Positions 22,650-34,065 of a DNA stretch of 64,000 nt are shown here, piece after piece. Below the pieces are notes generated by a model. It made no database searches. It was not told the DNA's origin and saw only the letters and a list, made by a program, of their open reading frames with translations. Source of the DNA: Atriophallophorus winterbourni. Its lineage: Eukaryota > Platyhelminthes > Trematoda > Plagiorchiida > Microphallidae. Each line of letters opens with the position of its first letter. The first letter of the stretch is position 1. The stretch is taken from positions 1 through 64,000 of the forward strand of contig JACCGJ010002579.1 of the NCBI GenBank assembly GCA_013407085.1, read 5' to 3'. A program made the position numbers and the translations under genes.

Positions 22650-23450
22650 AGTTATTAGAATATTTTTGAGACCGATCGTGAATCCATAGTCATGAAATGT
22701 AAGTTTTCAATGAATCGGTTAGAGCTTCTGATGCATACGCGTCGTCGAATCCATGGTATCAGTACAAACGTAGTTCCGTTAGTGATTACTCATTAGCATC
22801 GGCATTCAGCTAAACAATCCCGAGTTAACATATGATACCTTTAGGTTGTGCCAACAACTTTATCTACAAAATCATGTGCAAGGTTTGCCCATTGTTTACA
22901 TTGAGCAAAAGTCTGGAGAGCTTTGCACTAGGATAAACAAACATACAAAACGAATTAAAACATAAACCCGCCATTCCTGTGTATATCAATCAATTGTTCG
23001 GGGTTCTGCCAAAGCTGAACACGTGCTGAATACAAGTCAAAGCGTTTATCTTTTTAACGTGCAGGTGATAAGGCAAGGTGTGAAACCATACAAAGAATGG
23101 CTAGAAGCTGAGATGGCTGAGATAACAATGGCTAACGCGAATTCCATCAAAATGGTTGATGGGGAGGTTATCACCACTACATAATGTTCAGTTTTATAGC
23201 GGATCAGTATTAACGTGCAGGAACCTTAATTTGCAAAAGGACTGTCTGAGCAGTCAGTCATTGGACGCTGTTGGCCCTTATACACAAATAAAAATTGAGA
23301 GAACAATGGAGTATATTGAGGATGGATCAATTTGCATTGATCTCGCCCGCCCATATTAAGTAACTTAGGATTAATCAGATAAATGCAAGTTCAACTGACA
23401 CCTTTGGTCAAAAATCTACTTTAACCGATTCACTGCCAACGTTGACTTCG
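22650..23450 (+). mobile_element. Plus-strand PLE remnant (copy 2)
   Basis: Counterpart of 11262-12460. Left inverted scrap at about 22670-22745, GIY-YIG region at 22845-23184, and a tail to about 23450 without the CR1 insertion. As in copy 1, the tail runs from ctgacacctttggtc to aaccgattcactgcc with the ribozyme missing between. Confidence 0.75.
22845..23184 (+). pseudogene. PLE GIY-YIG domain (copy 2), stopped
   Basis: Same domain as 11450-11798, with the Cys-rich start in one frame and VYIEQKSGELCTRINKHTKR in the next. A TAA at 22963-22965 truncates it further. It ends at TAA 23182-23184 after VDGEV. Confidence 0.78.
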
Positions 23451-23892
23451 TGACATCAGGCTGTCGTTTGAATGTAGTCATGATAAAGGACTTCATCTTC
23501 AGTTCGACCATAGTGGTGCAAACGATGGGTACGAAAGAGACAAGGAATAAACAACACAACAACATTCCATACAGTGCCAACAACCTGCAGTAGTACAGTT
23601 ACATAGTGATTTCCGAATGAAAGTAATTAGCAGTACTTTGACAAGCCTTTCAATGCTGGCGACTTTTGGTAGATACTTGTGCATATACATTTTTGATTAT
23701 ACCGCTGTAGCTTGTAGAGATATCTGTAAACAATTCCTATGAATTAAATTGGAAAATAGATGTTGTTGTTTTCGTTAGATTTAGATCAGCACATTCATAA
23801 TTCGCTTGGCAATCTTTTTCGATAGTCGCTTGAGCGATCATACACCGACGAATTGTAAGTTTAAACGAAGAAAAAACAATTATTGTGACCTA

Positions 23893-24660
23893 CCAATCAC
23901 CTTCGAACGGCTTTAGCTGAACATTTGTAAAAGTTTGTGTGAATATAGCGAAGCACCTCAACCGACTCAGTGTGCTGCTACTGGTGCATTCAGTTTCACT
24001 GAAAACCTGATCAAGTCACGTGTTCTCACAATAATCAATAACACGTTACTTGTAGATATATATATATATAAAGCAGCGAGCAAATACATTAAGCACAGTG
24101 CAATGCTTTGTGTGTCATTTGCGGAATAAGCTTCCGAATTTTTACTTGAAAAAATATGTCAAAATGGCAACGTTTGTCTGGATACTTGCATACTAAGCCT
24201 ACAGGAAGTAAGTCTTGGTGCCATGTGCTTATGAAGACGTCGATAACAACGTATTTTACTTCAGACTTTTCGTAAACAATTCTAATATTAATATTATTAC
24301 AAGTATTACTATTATTATTCTAATCAAGGTCGTTTCACGTAATATCTTCTAGTTAGTAATCAAACATTTCGACAATGAAATAATGTCACAATACAAAACT
24401 GAATATTCACATATATTGGGGTACTAACATATCCCCTTTCACCCATACATATATTTTCACTTCCCTCTGTACAAACGTTTCTCATGCGAACGGTAAAATT
24501 AAGCCACTGAATGTATTTTCGAGTAATATGTTGCTATCTGGTTTTCTGAGAGCTTGCATGTCTAGTCTGGAAGTTTCATCAACAAGCTAAATGCCATCAT
24601 CCTCAACAATTAATATAACGACCAGAGACACACCATTTTGCAAATCATATGGAACTTGAT
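23893..24660. other. Single-copy flank of the duplication, no gene
   Basis: Sequence to the right of the duplication end. A plus-strand open frame of 64 codons (23935-24129) has no recognised motif and crosses a short TA run at 24056-24070. Nothing else is identifiable. Confidence 0.35.
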
Positions 24661-24667
24661 CGCATAG

Positions 24668-24712
24668 TCCCTACCTGATGAGTGCAAGCAGTACGAAATC
24701 AGTCGTGAGGTG
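24668..24712 (+). ncRNA. Hammerhead ribozyme, family B, near intact
   Basis: CUGAUGA at 24675-24681, helix II GUGC (24682-24685)/GUAC (24691-24694) with loop AAGCA, GAAA at 24695-24698, and GUC at 24702-24704 as the predicted cleavage triplet. Helix III is minimal (A-U and a U-G pair, almost no loop). Helix I pairs CCxUAC before the core with GUGxGG after the triplet, with one C-A mismatch. Such minimal helix III hammerheads are known from metazoan repeats and usually cleave as dimers or in multimeric transcripts. Following sequence gtgtgtgtgat matches other units. Confidence 0.78.
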
Positions 24713-24869
24713 TGTGTGATCGAAATATATGCTAAGGAGTATCTGTGTCCAAATTAATTTCGTTTTGAAAATGTTCCCATTCGAATTTATTTTGTGAACC
24801 AAATAATTGATTATTGTATGGAATCCTAATTGACTCAAAATATGAACCAATCCCTCATATAAAAGCAAT

Positions 24870-26820
24870 GTTTAGCATGACATATCAGGTACATAAGTAG
24901 CTAGTATTAGGAGATACTTCGCTCATGTCATACATTGACTAGAATTTTCTTTGGATATGCACCCTCACACTGTCGTATCGAATAATAGGTGAACATAATT
25001 GATTTTATTGTGGTGATCACTTCAAATCACATTCACTTAAACACCACAACCGGTTTGCGGCTGTTTGTCGTCATCATGTAGAGACATAGATTCAGTGAGC
25101 TTTGAAACAGTGGTGAAATGGTAAACAAAGTTATTCTTGTATGCCACTCTTACATATGGTTCAAACACAGTATCAAAAAGTGATTATTTGGCCAGGAGCT
25201 TGAGGCGCATTTAAATGGCTAAAATTTTGTGAATTTTAGTTGTGATTGCATTCGAAAATGCAAAATTTAATTACGAACTTCAGACTTTATATAATGAAAA
25301 TATATCCTATTGAACATCGTTTAATTCTTGCAAAACAATGAAATTCGAAAGTTTCTCGACTATATTATCCTAGTTTTAAAGTTTTAAACGGCTCTAAATG
25401 GTTTAGACGTTGAGAACAATGAAGACGATGCCAGGCAAATAGTGCGATTGTGTAAACGTTTCATAATTTCATAACTTGCAGCTTGAGATTTATCATTTTA
25501 TAGTGTGAATTATGGTACAGAGATATTTACTATTTTTGGATGCTTTTTGTTGATCGATTGAAAGAAACATAACGATGAAATTGATTAGCTTGTTTTTGAA
25601 ACAAAACAGGGATCATTTAGATACTAGGTACAATAATGTTTCCCATAATATCATGGTATACTTGTTGGAACATTGTCTGTAAAGACTTGTGTGATAATAA
25701 TAATATTAAATAATATAAGGAAAAACTTGCAACTAGCCATTCTTTAAGTTGGAATATGTATGCCCTGTTGAATAAGGCTGGTACGGCAAACCCGTTTAAT
25801 CAGATGTTCATACACAAATACACATTGCGTAATCTCACAGTCTTGGACAAAAATGATCTTGGACAAATGATCATCTTCATTATATGGCACATATCAGGTA
25901 TGGAGAATAAAATCAGGAGCCGCATGCCTCAAAATAGTTGAGAAATGATCAACACGATGTGAACTTGTGAGCCACTCAGGAATAAAGTTGACAAAACCAC
26001 ACTGTTTGCTTTCGACTTTCACTGTTTTCAATCAACTTTAGTTCACTGACTTTCATCTTTGATTTCAAGGGATACAACCTCAACGTTTTGCTTCAATGAT
26101 GCTTTTATTGAATGCCTGAAATTCACATGTTTTATGACTTCCAGGGAGATGTTGAAATATGCTTGTTTTTCAAGTCTGATAACGTCATGTTAAATGAAAA
26201 GAACTCACATTATGGCTGCGTATGTCGTTAAAACTTAACAACTTAACTTAACACATAGATCAATGAATTTTTCCAACTATTATTCAATATAAATCAATGA
26301 TGAATGCCTTCATTGCGTTACGCATCAGAAACGTGTGCAATTATTGGTGATCATATTCATCAACTACATGTCTGCTAAATGAAAACAGAAAGCTTTAAAT
26401 TTCCTCCAGTTGAACATTTATTTGTACTTCATTAATGTTGTATTTTCTCAAATCGAAACTGCAGTGTAATCTGGGTGATGGGAAATGAAAATCATTCCAA
26501 CAGATGCCAGTATTCCCGGTCTGAGATGTCGGATTATTTATAAAAAGATTTCTAAGCTAACATGGTTAATGTAATTTTCAAACTGTTCAATTCGAACATT
26601 TTTGTTGATATTAAGCCAACCTTGTCTTTTCATAACTCCCGTTGCATAGCAAATGTCGGAATTCGATTGTCTAATCTTATACAAATCCTCTTTCGCGTGT
26701 TATCTTGCCGATTTGTTTCATTAACAAAAGCATGATGTATATCCAAAAGCATTATTTGCATACATTTTATAACACACACATCACGACTAATTTCGTACTT
26801 TTTGTACACAACATAAGAAA
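24870..26820. other. Non-genic DNA with one ribozyme-unit relic
   Basis: Apart from the relic at 25045-25180 I see only AT-rich sequence. A 61-codon open frame at 25756-25941 overlaps a segment resembling the middle of the family B unit (aataaggctggtacg.caa.cc.gtt.aatca at about 25772-25804), so it too is repeat-derived. Confidence 0.4.
25045..25180 (-). repeat. Family B ribozyme unit, relic
   Basis: The minus strand has AUGAUGA where the core is CUGAUGA, an AAACAGCC hairpin side, and GCAAA instead of GAAA, then ACCGGUUGUGG. The flanking block (aacagtggtgaaatggtaaacaa and gtatgccact) belongs to the same unit. The ribozyme is dead. Confidence 0.55.
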
Positions 26821-26822
26821 AT

Positions 26823-27060
26823 GAGCATTTTTATTCATGGTCATGGGTTCAAATTCAGTCTACATGAGTGGGAGATCACATGATTGAACAGGTTGGTCGT
26901 AACAACTTTACCCAACAGTGGCATACACGCGCAACTTGTTTACCATTCTTCCACTGTTTTAAGCGCATGCGGATTCTGATCCTACTGTCCATACCTGATG
27001 AGTGCTAACAGCACAAACCCTATCGTGCGATGGAGATGCATGCAAATGAGCATTTTTATT
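26823..27060 (+). repeat. Family B ribozyme unit with degraded hammerhead
   Basis: The unit reads, in order: gagcatttttattcatgg, GGTTCAAATTC (B-box-like), tacatgagtg, gattgaacaggttggtcgta, cagtggcatac, cttgtttaccattcttccac, gcgcatgcgg, gatcctactgtcc, and a hammerhead at 26995-27020. CUGAUGA and GUGC/GCAC are intact, but the G of GAAA is missing (CACAAAC). gcatgcaaatgagc follows, which begins the next unit. Confidence 0.7.
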
Positions 27061-29990
27061 TAAGGGACTTTCGTTCATATACTTCATAGAGTAAAACTCA
27101 TGCTCCGATGCACCTGTATCTTGGTCGTACTTCCTTAATTAGAGAAGCCAATACCAAACAGTTCTTGCGATGAGTGTATGTGATACGAACGCGTTAAAAT
27201 GTGAGTAATGTGTTGTCACCGAGTCGCTATTGTCATTTCCAGTGATGAATGCATTGACGTATTTGATTCCGTCCGAGTGCTTCTAGTTAATTAAATCCCA
27301 ATATTGATATGCTTCTAACCAAAACACCATATAGATACATATGTAAATGAATATACTGAACATCATTATCAATCTTCAGAAGAGTGTTCATTAAAAGTCA
27401 TTGAAATAAAAGGAAGTTTCCATTTAATAGTAATAAAGTAGGCATACAAATCTTTTTTGCACAAATGTACTAACTCACAGCATTGTTGTAAAACGAAGAT
27501 AACGCCATGCCTAATTGATTTGGAAACACAATGAGGTCTAGCTGCAATAAAACACTAAATCTGTCAAAACCTAGCAGTATCTAAACCCATGAATATACGT
27601 GACTGTAAAGCAACCTTATAACAAATACGACCCCATAGTTTCAGTTAAAAACTTTGTCCTTGAATTTTGCCCAATTTCGATGTAGCAATCACAAACAAAG
27701 CTTTATTGTATGCATTTAACGTTAGATAGGGATTGTCTGAAGAATCAATGCGACCGACTAAAGTACTAAATTCTGAGATAATATTCGTTTGTAGGAACGA
27801 AGGGCAACGATTTGTAGCACTAAGAGAGCATTTTATAATCCTCTTACGTAGGATCAATAACTTCGTTTAAAAAACCCACCAAGATAGCCTGCTGACTGAT
27901 CTTGACGCGTCTTTGTGAGTTGAAACAACTTAAACACAGAAACAAATGTTTATTCGCAAGGCCAAGTACAGTCGTTAGTCTTGGTTTGGGTTGATTTCGG
28001 TAATTTTTTTATCATAAAAATTAACCTATTAAAGAATTTGACAATATTGATCCCGTAACCGAACTACACAATGTAACGGCACAAAATATAGTTATTCATA
28101 TCTTTGGATATTCCATCCGTTTCAAAACAATTATGCCTTCAGTTCTTTGTTGACCCGATACGCACAACAGAGTTGACGACATTGTTTCCAATTTGACATA
28201 ACATTTTACATATACAGTTAAATATTTAGAATATTTTCTCTCCTTACTTATAAAAAAGTTTTAACAAATCGGGAATTCATGGGAAATGAAATATCACACA
28301 TTTGAAACAATTACAAAATTCGGACTAAATTTTTGTTATTCATTAGATTCCGTCAAACATGCAATCGATGTGTGTTGTTTCTACTCTCAGCTACACGCAA
28401 AACTTGAGATCGATTTTCACTTTGCCTTGAGTACACATCAATGCTGTTATCATGCAGTTGATAGCCGCCTTGGTATTTTGTTTATCACACATAAAATTGT
28501 TTTCGAAATTTGTTATACAATGCTCTACAGATGATATGTTTGCACCTACCGGATGGAGAGCCATGCTGGCTATTTTGGGTTTCTATTTCACAGACGGTTG
28601 GCCAAGAATGTATGTTGGCAAATTGTCGCAAATTTACAACCACGGTTGGAATTTGACCCAAGCTCACTTTACTGACTTTGTGTAGAGACTAAGACACGGG
28701 AAACTTTTTTATTGACCTAATCATATTATGGTATAAATACATTCTTTAGACTCACATCAGAGTTTAATTTCCCATATTAAATTTCCACAATTTTAGGGAT
28801 TATTGAATTTAATATCTTCTTCTAACCATTAACTAGCGGGACTCCAGAAATTAACAAACACTTGGCAGTTCAATGAATTTGATGTTTTGACTCATTACAC
28901 GGTGTTAAAGTTTTATTCATGGTTTAGATTTATCATTTTGTTTACGGTGGATTAGAAGTACATTTTCTGTTAATCTTCATATAATGATTCAAAGATTACT
29001 GAACCAACATCTATTGGTTCTGACACAAGCTATTGAAACTGGTTAATGTAATTTCGAGGCGATGAGCCCAACAATAGCTAGTCAAAGTGTGTTTGAGTGA
29101 GTGTGAGCGAATTTGCGGGTAACATAAATAGCAACGAAAGTGGTTGACGCGGAATCACTAAGAAATTCCTAATAACAAATATTCTAAAAATATATAACAA
29201 TTACTATAGTCCTTGTGTGATATTTCGTTTTATTCAAAGGAATTTGGTAATTTGGCGGAAGTTATTCTGACAGTGATGTTAAACGATGCCATTTAAATCC
29301 CAGACGTAGCAAACCAAATCCTCTGTTGGAAATCGTCCTTTAAACTTACCTACTGCTCGAACGTAGCTGTTATGAGTAACGCCTAGCTGAATTATATGGA
29401 GCTATTTCTTTCGCTACATAATATTTCAGCCCACGTGCACAATTAACATGAAAAACGAAGTGTTTCATTATCTAATTAAAATATATTTCTTGGCCAATCC
29501 CGAAAAACCTCGATGAATGTGTAAACTAATACCAGATCGATACGAATATAAAAACTTCCTTCACGACGGCTTGTAAATTAATGATTAAAATCAGTCCAAA
29601 GACTCACATGATTGGACTAAATGTTTTCTCAATGATTTTATCTTGAGCACTATGCAGATACGTTCACTTGTTGTGACCGAAACTTGATTTTATCGATCCG
29701 CTATGAAAAATGGAGTCAAAAATCAATACGAAATCTTCCGGTTGAGAGCTTTGGTGTGAAATGAATGACCTTTTCGGTTCAGCACTCATGAGTCACTTCA
29801 AAATTAGCTTAGAACAACGAATTCCAACCGTCTGATTAACCTTCTCAGAATCTCAATAATAAGACAATCAGTTAATCGTTAGTTCAACCAACTTTTAAAA
29901 TCTCTAAAATACTTTATGCACAATAATGTAAATTCCTCGAGAAATCAAATTTGTTTATATTCATCGCCTGATTGGATGCAGTTCCAACGC
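27061..29990. other. No gene recognised
   Basis: AT-rich DNA. Open frames at 27857-27645 (minus), 28286-28534 and 28452-28685 (plus) and 28667-28485 (minus) are 60-82 codons with no family signature and no paired splice sites I can connect. Confidence 0.35.
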
Positions 29991-29997
29991 ATCCACT

Positions 29998-30040
29998 CCA
30001 CGACGGGTTTCTTGCTGCTTGCATTCATGGGGCAGGGACG
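29998..30040 (-). repeat. Family B hammerhead relic
   Basis: The minus strand keeps GCAAGCAGCAAGAAACCCGUCG and the preceding CCCUGCCC, but the first core strand reads CAUGAAU. Only the ribozyme neighbourhood survives. Confidence 0.45.
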
Positions 30041-30779
30041 GATATAAAATTTCAATTTAACTGTTAAAATGACATCAAATATCTTAATTATGTGTGACAT
30101 TACACCTCAATGCAAAAAAATTTATTTTACTAATTTTAAAATAGTCCAAATATCGTGAAATCTAACACAAGAATTTGGATGTGTCCAATGACAAATCATG
30201 CAAATCCGCCTTATTCAGGAGCAAATTACGAAGATTGCTTACGTATGCGAACGTGTGAGAATCAATTCTGGTCGGCCAAGGCGAAATCGAGTTTCCTGTT
30301 CTATGTTATAATGCGTTGTAAACGCTGACTTCTGGGCAGTTGTCAAGTATATGACCCCAGGGTTTCACGCGAACTGATCTATTGCGTCTCGGTTCATTCA
30401 TGAAGTTAACGCTAACTACGTTCACAGACGAATTCTGAAATTGATCAAACGCGATGATTACGAACACATCCCAAAAAAACACGCAACACTCGTTATCACA
30501 CCATGGTACTCGTTATGACTGTGCCAGTTGTTAGCTTGATTGGATCTGTCGATTGATTTCGTGACCATCTGTACCTATTAGGCCCTCGTTTGATTGACCT
30601 GAATGAATTGCATTTAGTTTGATAGCGACCATCATTTCCCATTTTCTTATTTTTCCTCCATAAACCCGAATTATTAAGGATTTGGATAGTCGTCTTTGGG
30701 CGTTTTAGCGCTACCCGCTCAGAGAAGTCGGACCAATAACTTCAGTTTACACCCCGTCATTAATCACGAAAAATACTAT

Positions 30780-31429
30780 TAAGTGCATCTATACAAACGC
30801 AAAAAACAAATTAATCGGATTGTACGAGGTTTATAATGAAACAGCGCCAGACATGGTTGCAATAACAGAAACGTGGTTCCATGCCTCAGTCTGAAAATGA
30901 ACTCTCTTTGCCCAGCAGGTCCCTATTCTGACGTGACCGTTTAGGCAATGGCGGAGGAGCAGCACTCTTCTCCAAGCAATCAATTATCTGTAGAGCTATG
31001 AACGACCAGACCCTTGATATAACTGACACACTTTGGTGCTTTCTGAATTTTACTTCAGAAGACCAATGCTTCATTGGATTGATCTATCGTTCTCCAACAG
31101 CAACTTTCGGCCTAAACAATAAACTGAATAATGCTTTGCGCTATTTAACAACGCGGTAAAATACTCAAATATTAATAATGGGGGATGAACATCCATCAAA
31201 AACACTTGAATATGAACTTCGAGCCGTTTTGGATTACGCACCCCTTTATAACCACGTTTTTGGATTTACTCGTCTGAGTGCATCAGACCGGCCCTTTTCC
31301 TTGGACCTAATACTCACATCAGGTCCAACAGCCGTAGAAAATATGGTTTATAAGCCGCCAATCGGACGAAGCGATCACGTTGTCCTAGAATTGGAGTACG
31401 TTTGTAGCGCTAGGCGCAACAGTGACTGA
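30780..31429 (+). pseudogene. CR1-type LINE endonuclease (EEP fold), broken
   Basis: Readable in shifting plus frames: NKLIGLYEVYNETAPDMVA then ITETWFHASV, GGGAALFSK, LWCFLNF, IGLIYRSPTATFG, LIMGDEHPS (31173 on), FGFTRLSASDRPFSLDLILT and IGRSDHVVLELEY, ending about 31429. These are the motifs of the apurinic-like endonuclease of CR1-type LINEs in order (TETW, GGG, YRSP, GDFN, TR, LDL, SDH). The GDFN Asn catalytic box is GDEH here. Several stops and frameshifts occur before 31178. Known role: first-strand nicking at the target. Confidence 0.85.
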
Positions 31430-31639
31430 ACGAAATGCGTCAGAAATGTGAACTACCGTGCTCTGTGTGCCGAGTTACAAAGCACTAGTTTCACACAACT
31501 GGATTACTCCGATCGGATAGTCATTGGCGCTCTCTCTTACAGCACATGAAATCTATATTGAATTAACATTGAATGTTTGTTTTGAAGAAAACGTCTCAAC
31601 GTAATAAATTTTTATTACAAAGCAGGACTAAAAAGCGGA

Positions 31640-32500
31640 GGAAACAAAGGGCAATAGCATGGTAAATTCACAAGGCTCCCAACACAGCTGCTTCTTGGGC
31701 ACAATTTACACGACTGCGAAACAAAGTTAAATTCAAGATAAAAAAAGCTTTCCAATCACAATTGATTTCTCAGATGCACCAGAATCCGAAGATCTTATTT
31801 AGACTTGTAAACGATAGAACAAATATTAAACCAGGATTCTTTGCCCTAAAAACTTCACCCGGCTTCACAGAATCTATTAATCAGACCGCTGACCTTTTAG
31901 CAGATTTTATGTCGGAGCTTTTGCACCGAAATCCACGGAGCCTGATCAGGAACCAATCATTCGACTTGACCGACCGACCTTGAGTGAAGTATTCATTACT
32001 CCGTTGGTAGTAGCGTAGCACTTGCGAAAATTAAACGTGTAGAAATCTCCTGGACCAGACGAGATAAAACCAAAGCTGCTCAAAACCTGTCATGCGCAGC
32101 TATCTGAACCTCTATTCTGCATGTTTAATAATTTGCTCCAACTGGTGTGGTACCAAAAGACTAGAAACTGGGACAAATATTACCCATCTACAAAGGTGGT
32201 TGTCGTTTTGAGGTTGAAAATTACAGGCCGATGGCATTCTGTCTTCGGTATCAAAAGTTTTTGAACGAATAATAACCGCGACATCTGGAAACTAACCAAA
32301 TTTTGGCAGTTGACCAACATGAATTTCTCAGAAATCGCTAATGTGGAACAAATTCCCTGACAAGCTTAGACGATTGGACGAAGGTTGTAGATTAGGGGCT
32401 GTATTCATGCGTGCTCCCTGGACATTTCTGAAGCTTTCGACTGAGTTGATCATAATTTACTCTTGAACAAAATGAAGAAACAAGGTGTGGTGTTTCTTGC
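31640..32500 (+). pseudogene. CR1-type LINE reverse transcriptase, 3'-truncated
   Basis: Continues the element at 30780. WAQFTRLRNKVKFKIKKAF and FRLVNDRTNIKPGFFALK lead to KSPGPDEIKPKLLKTCHAQL (about 32041), EPLFCMFNNLLQ, then diverged text for the NYRP box. The DFSKAFD box appears as DISEAFD with a stop after it, then VDHNLLLNKMKKQGV near 32445-32490. Homology ends before the YADD catalytic box. The copy is truncated at its 3' side, unlike the usual LINE 5' truncation, so a later deletion is likely. Confidence 0.82.
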
Positions 32501-33730
32501 ATATAATAGCACAATTATCCTAGTAAATAAGCGCTTTTACGCGTAAAATGTTATATGCACTTAAATCGTAATATAAGTCAACGTCATGTTCTCAATCACA
32601 CGAAACTTTCCATTGATCCTGGGCACTAAAAACACGATCACCGATACGATAATATCACACGACGCCGATAAAGGACTTAGTACATCATCCGGAAAAGGAA
32701 ATTCATTACCCGCAGAGCAATACCAATTGGTGTGATGTTTAATTGATGTTATTGTTGGAATGTGTGTCTGAGGCGTTTCATATGCTGAGTGGCTACGCAG
32801 ATATATTTGGCCTCCAACAGTATTTTGATGTATTTTGAATAGCATTAATGTCTTTCTTTGGAAGAAATAGGCTTTATTCAGAAATGTTCGAAAGTTCAAT
32901 TAGGGACGAATTTGAAAGGAACACAACGAATTCTGTAAAAATTACACATAATCAATCAATCATTACGTAATATCAACAAGATAAACTTGACCATAATTGT
33001 TCAATAAGCAGTTATTTTGAAAAAGATATCTTGATGCAAATAGAAAATGGATCTCCTATATGCAGAGTTTCTTTAACGCAGTATGATGGAGTCTTTGTGG
33101 AAGCTATACATTCAACGTGATCATTACACAGCGGATAAGAATTCCATTTGAGGATAATGTATATACGTGTATCGCAAAAAGATACACATGCCATGTTTAA
33201 CGTGTGCAAACAAACATTCTTTGAGCGTTTCCGGTCAATAAAATTAATAAAAATTGCTATTTTTAAATATAATATTCCTGCACATAACCACATCAAATGT
33301 GCAATCTGGTAAGATGTGATAATACAATTTAAATATAAGAAGCTTACGCAATTTTAGCTTCAAAATAAAATCTATTTTCGTTATCGTCCGCTTCATTTTG
33401 AGGAAATATTCGTCTAAAGTACATTTTTCCATTTATTACTTCTAACGGCGCAAATCGATTCATGATGAGCGGTGCGCAAATGAGGAAGTTTCGATCGAGA
33501 TCATTGTTTTGATTTAAAGCAATCGCTAAACTTATCTCAGTTCCGTTTTATTTATTGAAAACTAATGATAAGTTCATGGCCTGCTTCAATTACAATTGTG
33601 TAATATGAGAGTGAGCATTTCAAGGCAACTAGACCAGTATTTGCACGACTTCATGGCATAAACGAAATTTTAAATTTTATCACAACAATGTCAATTTTAC
33701 ACAACTGCTAATTTGCACACTTTTACACCG
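32500..33730. other. No gene recognised
   Basis: The minus strand has a 112-codon open frame at 32899-32561 and others at 33296-33012 and 33432-33244. None shows a family motif, a plausible exon boundary set, or similarity to the other elements here. Confidence 0.35.
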
Positions 33731-33732
33731 AA

Positions 33733-34065
33733 CACGACAGGTTTTGTGCAGTTTGTACTCATCATGTAGGGACAGTGGAAGAACAGTGGAAGAATGGAAA
33801 ACAAGTCGTGTTTGTATGCGACTGTTAGATTAGGCTGGTACGACCAACCTGTTCAATTACTTGAGCCCACACTCATGTTGACAGGGTTTAAACCCATGAT
33901 CATGAACGAAAAAGCTCATTTGCATGCATTTCCATCACACACACACGGCACGACCGGTTTCGTGCTGTTTGCACTCATCAGATAGATATAATAGGATCAG
34001 GATCCGCATGCGCTCGAAACAGTTGAGGAATGGTAAATATGTTGTGCTTTTGAGCCACCGTTGCG
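33733..34065 (-). repeat. Head-to-tail pair of family B ribozyme units
   Basis: Two minus-strand hammerheads lie 216 bp apart (core positions 33765-33759 and 33981-33975). Between them lies one complete unit: gaagaatgg.aaacaagt, cagtcgcatac, cgaccaac.tgttcaat, GGTTTAAACCC (33884-33894, B-box position), aaaaagctcatttgcatgc and acacacac. A partial third unit follows to about 34065. The left hammerhead is dead (AUGAUGA and AAAA for GAAA); the right one is intact in its core. Confidence 0.78.
33940..33985 (-). ncRNA. Hammerhead ribozyme, family B, intact core
   Basis: The minus strand has CUGAUGA (33981-33975), helix II GUGC/GCAC with loop AAACA, GAAA (33961-33958), and the palindrome ACCGGU giving a minimal helix III. 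GUC follows, with predicted cleavage between 33952 and 33951. All catalytic-core positions match the consensus. Helix I is weaker than in other units because UCUAU replaces CCUAC before the core, leaving G-U, U-A and G-U pairs. Confidence 0.78.

Larger units (their letters stand above)
12897..23893. repeat. Tandem segmental duplication, copy 2
   Basis: The second unit of the duplication, starting at the junction and ending where homology stops near 23893. Differences from copy 1: a Ty3/gypsy element at 13091-16240 sits in place of the equivalent of about 4056-5540; about 750 bp extra at 17325-18082; no LINE at the place of 11960-12331; and small indels. Offset to copy 1 is about 10.75 kb at 5.6 kb, 11.42 kb across the identical core, and 11.0 kb at the right end. 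Confidence 0.88.

Noticed and set aside
30301..30550. Possible LINE C-terminal segment (VHRRILK-like stretch on the plus strand)
   Set aside because: Only one short resemblance to the end of RTE/jockey-type proteins, with stops on both sides and no tail.
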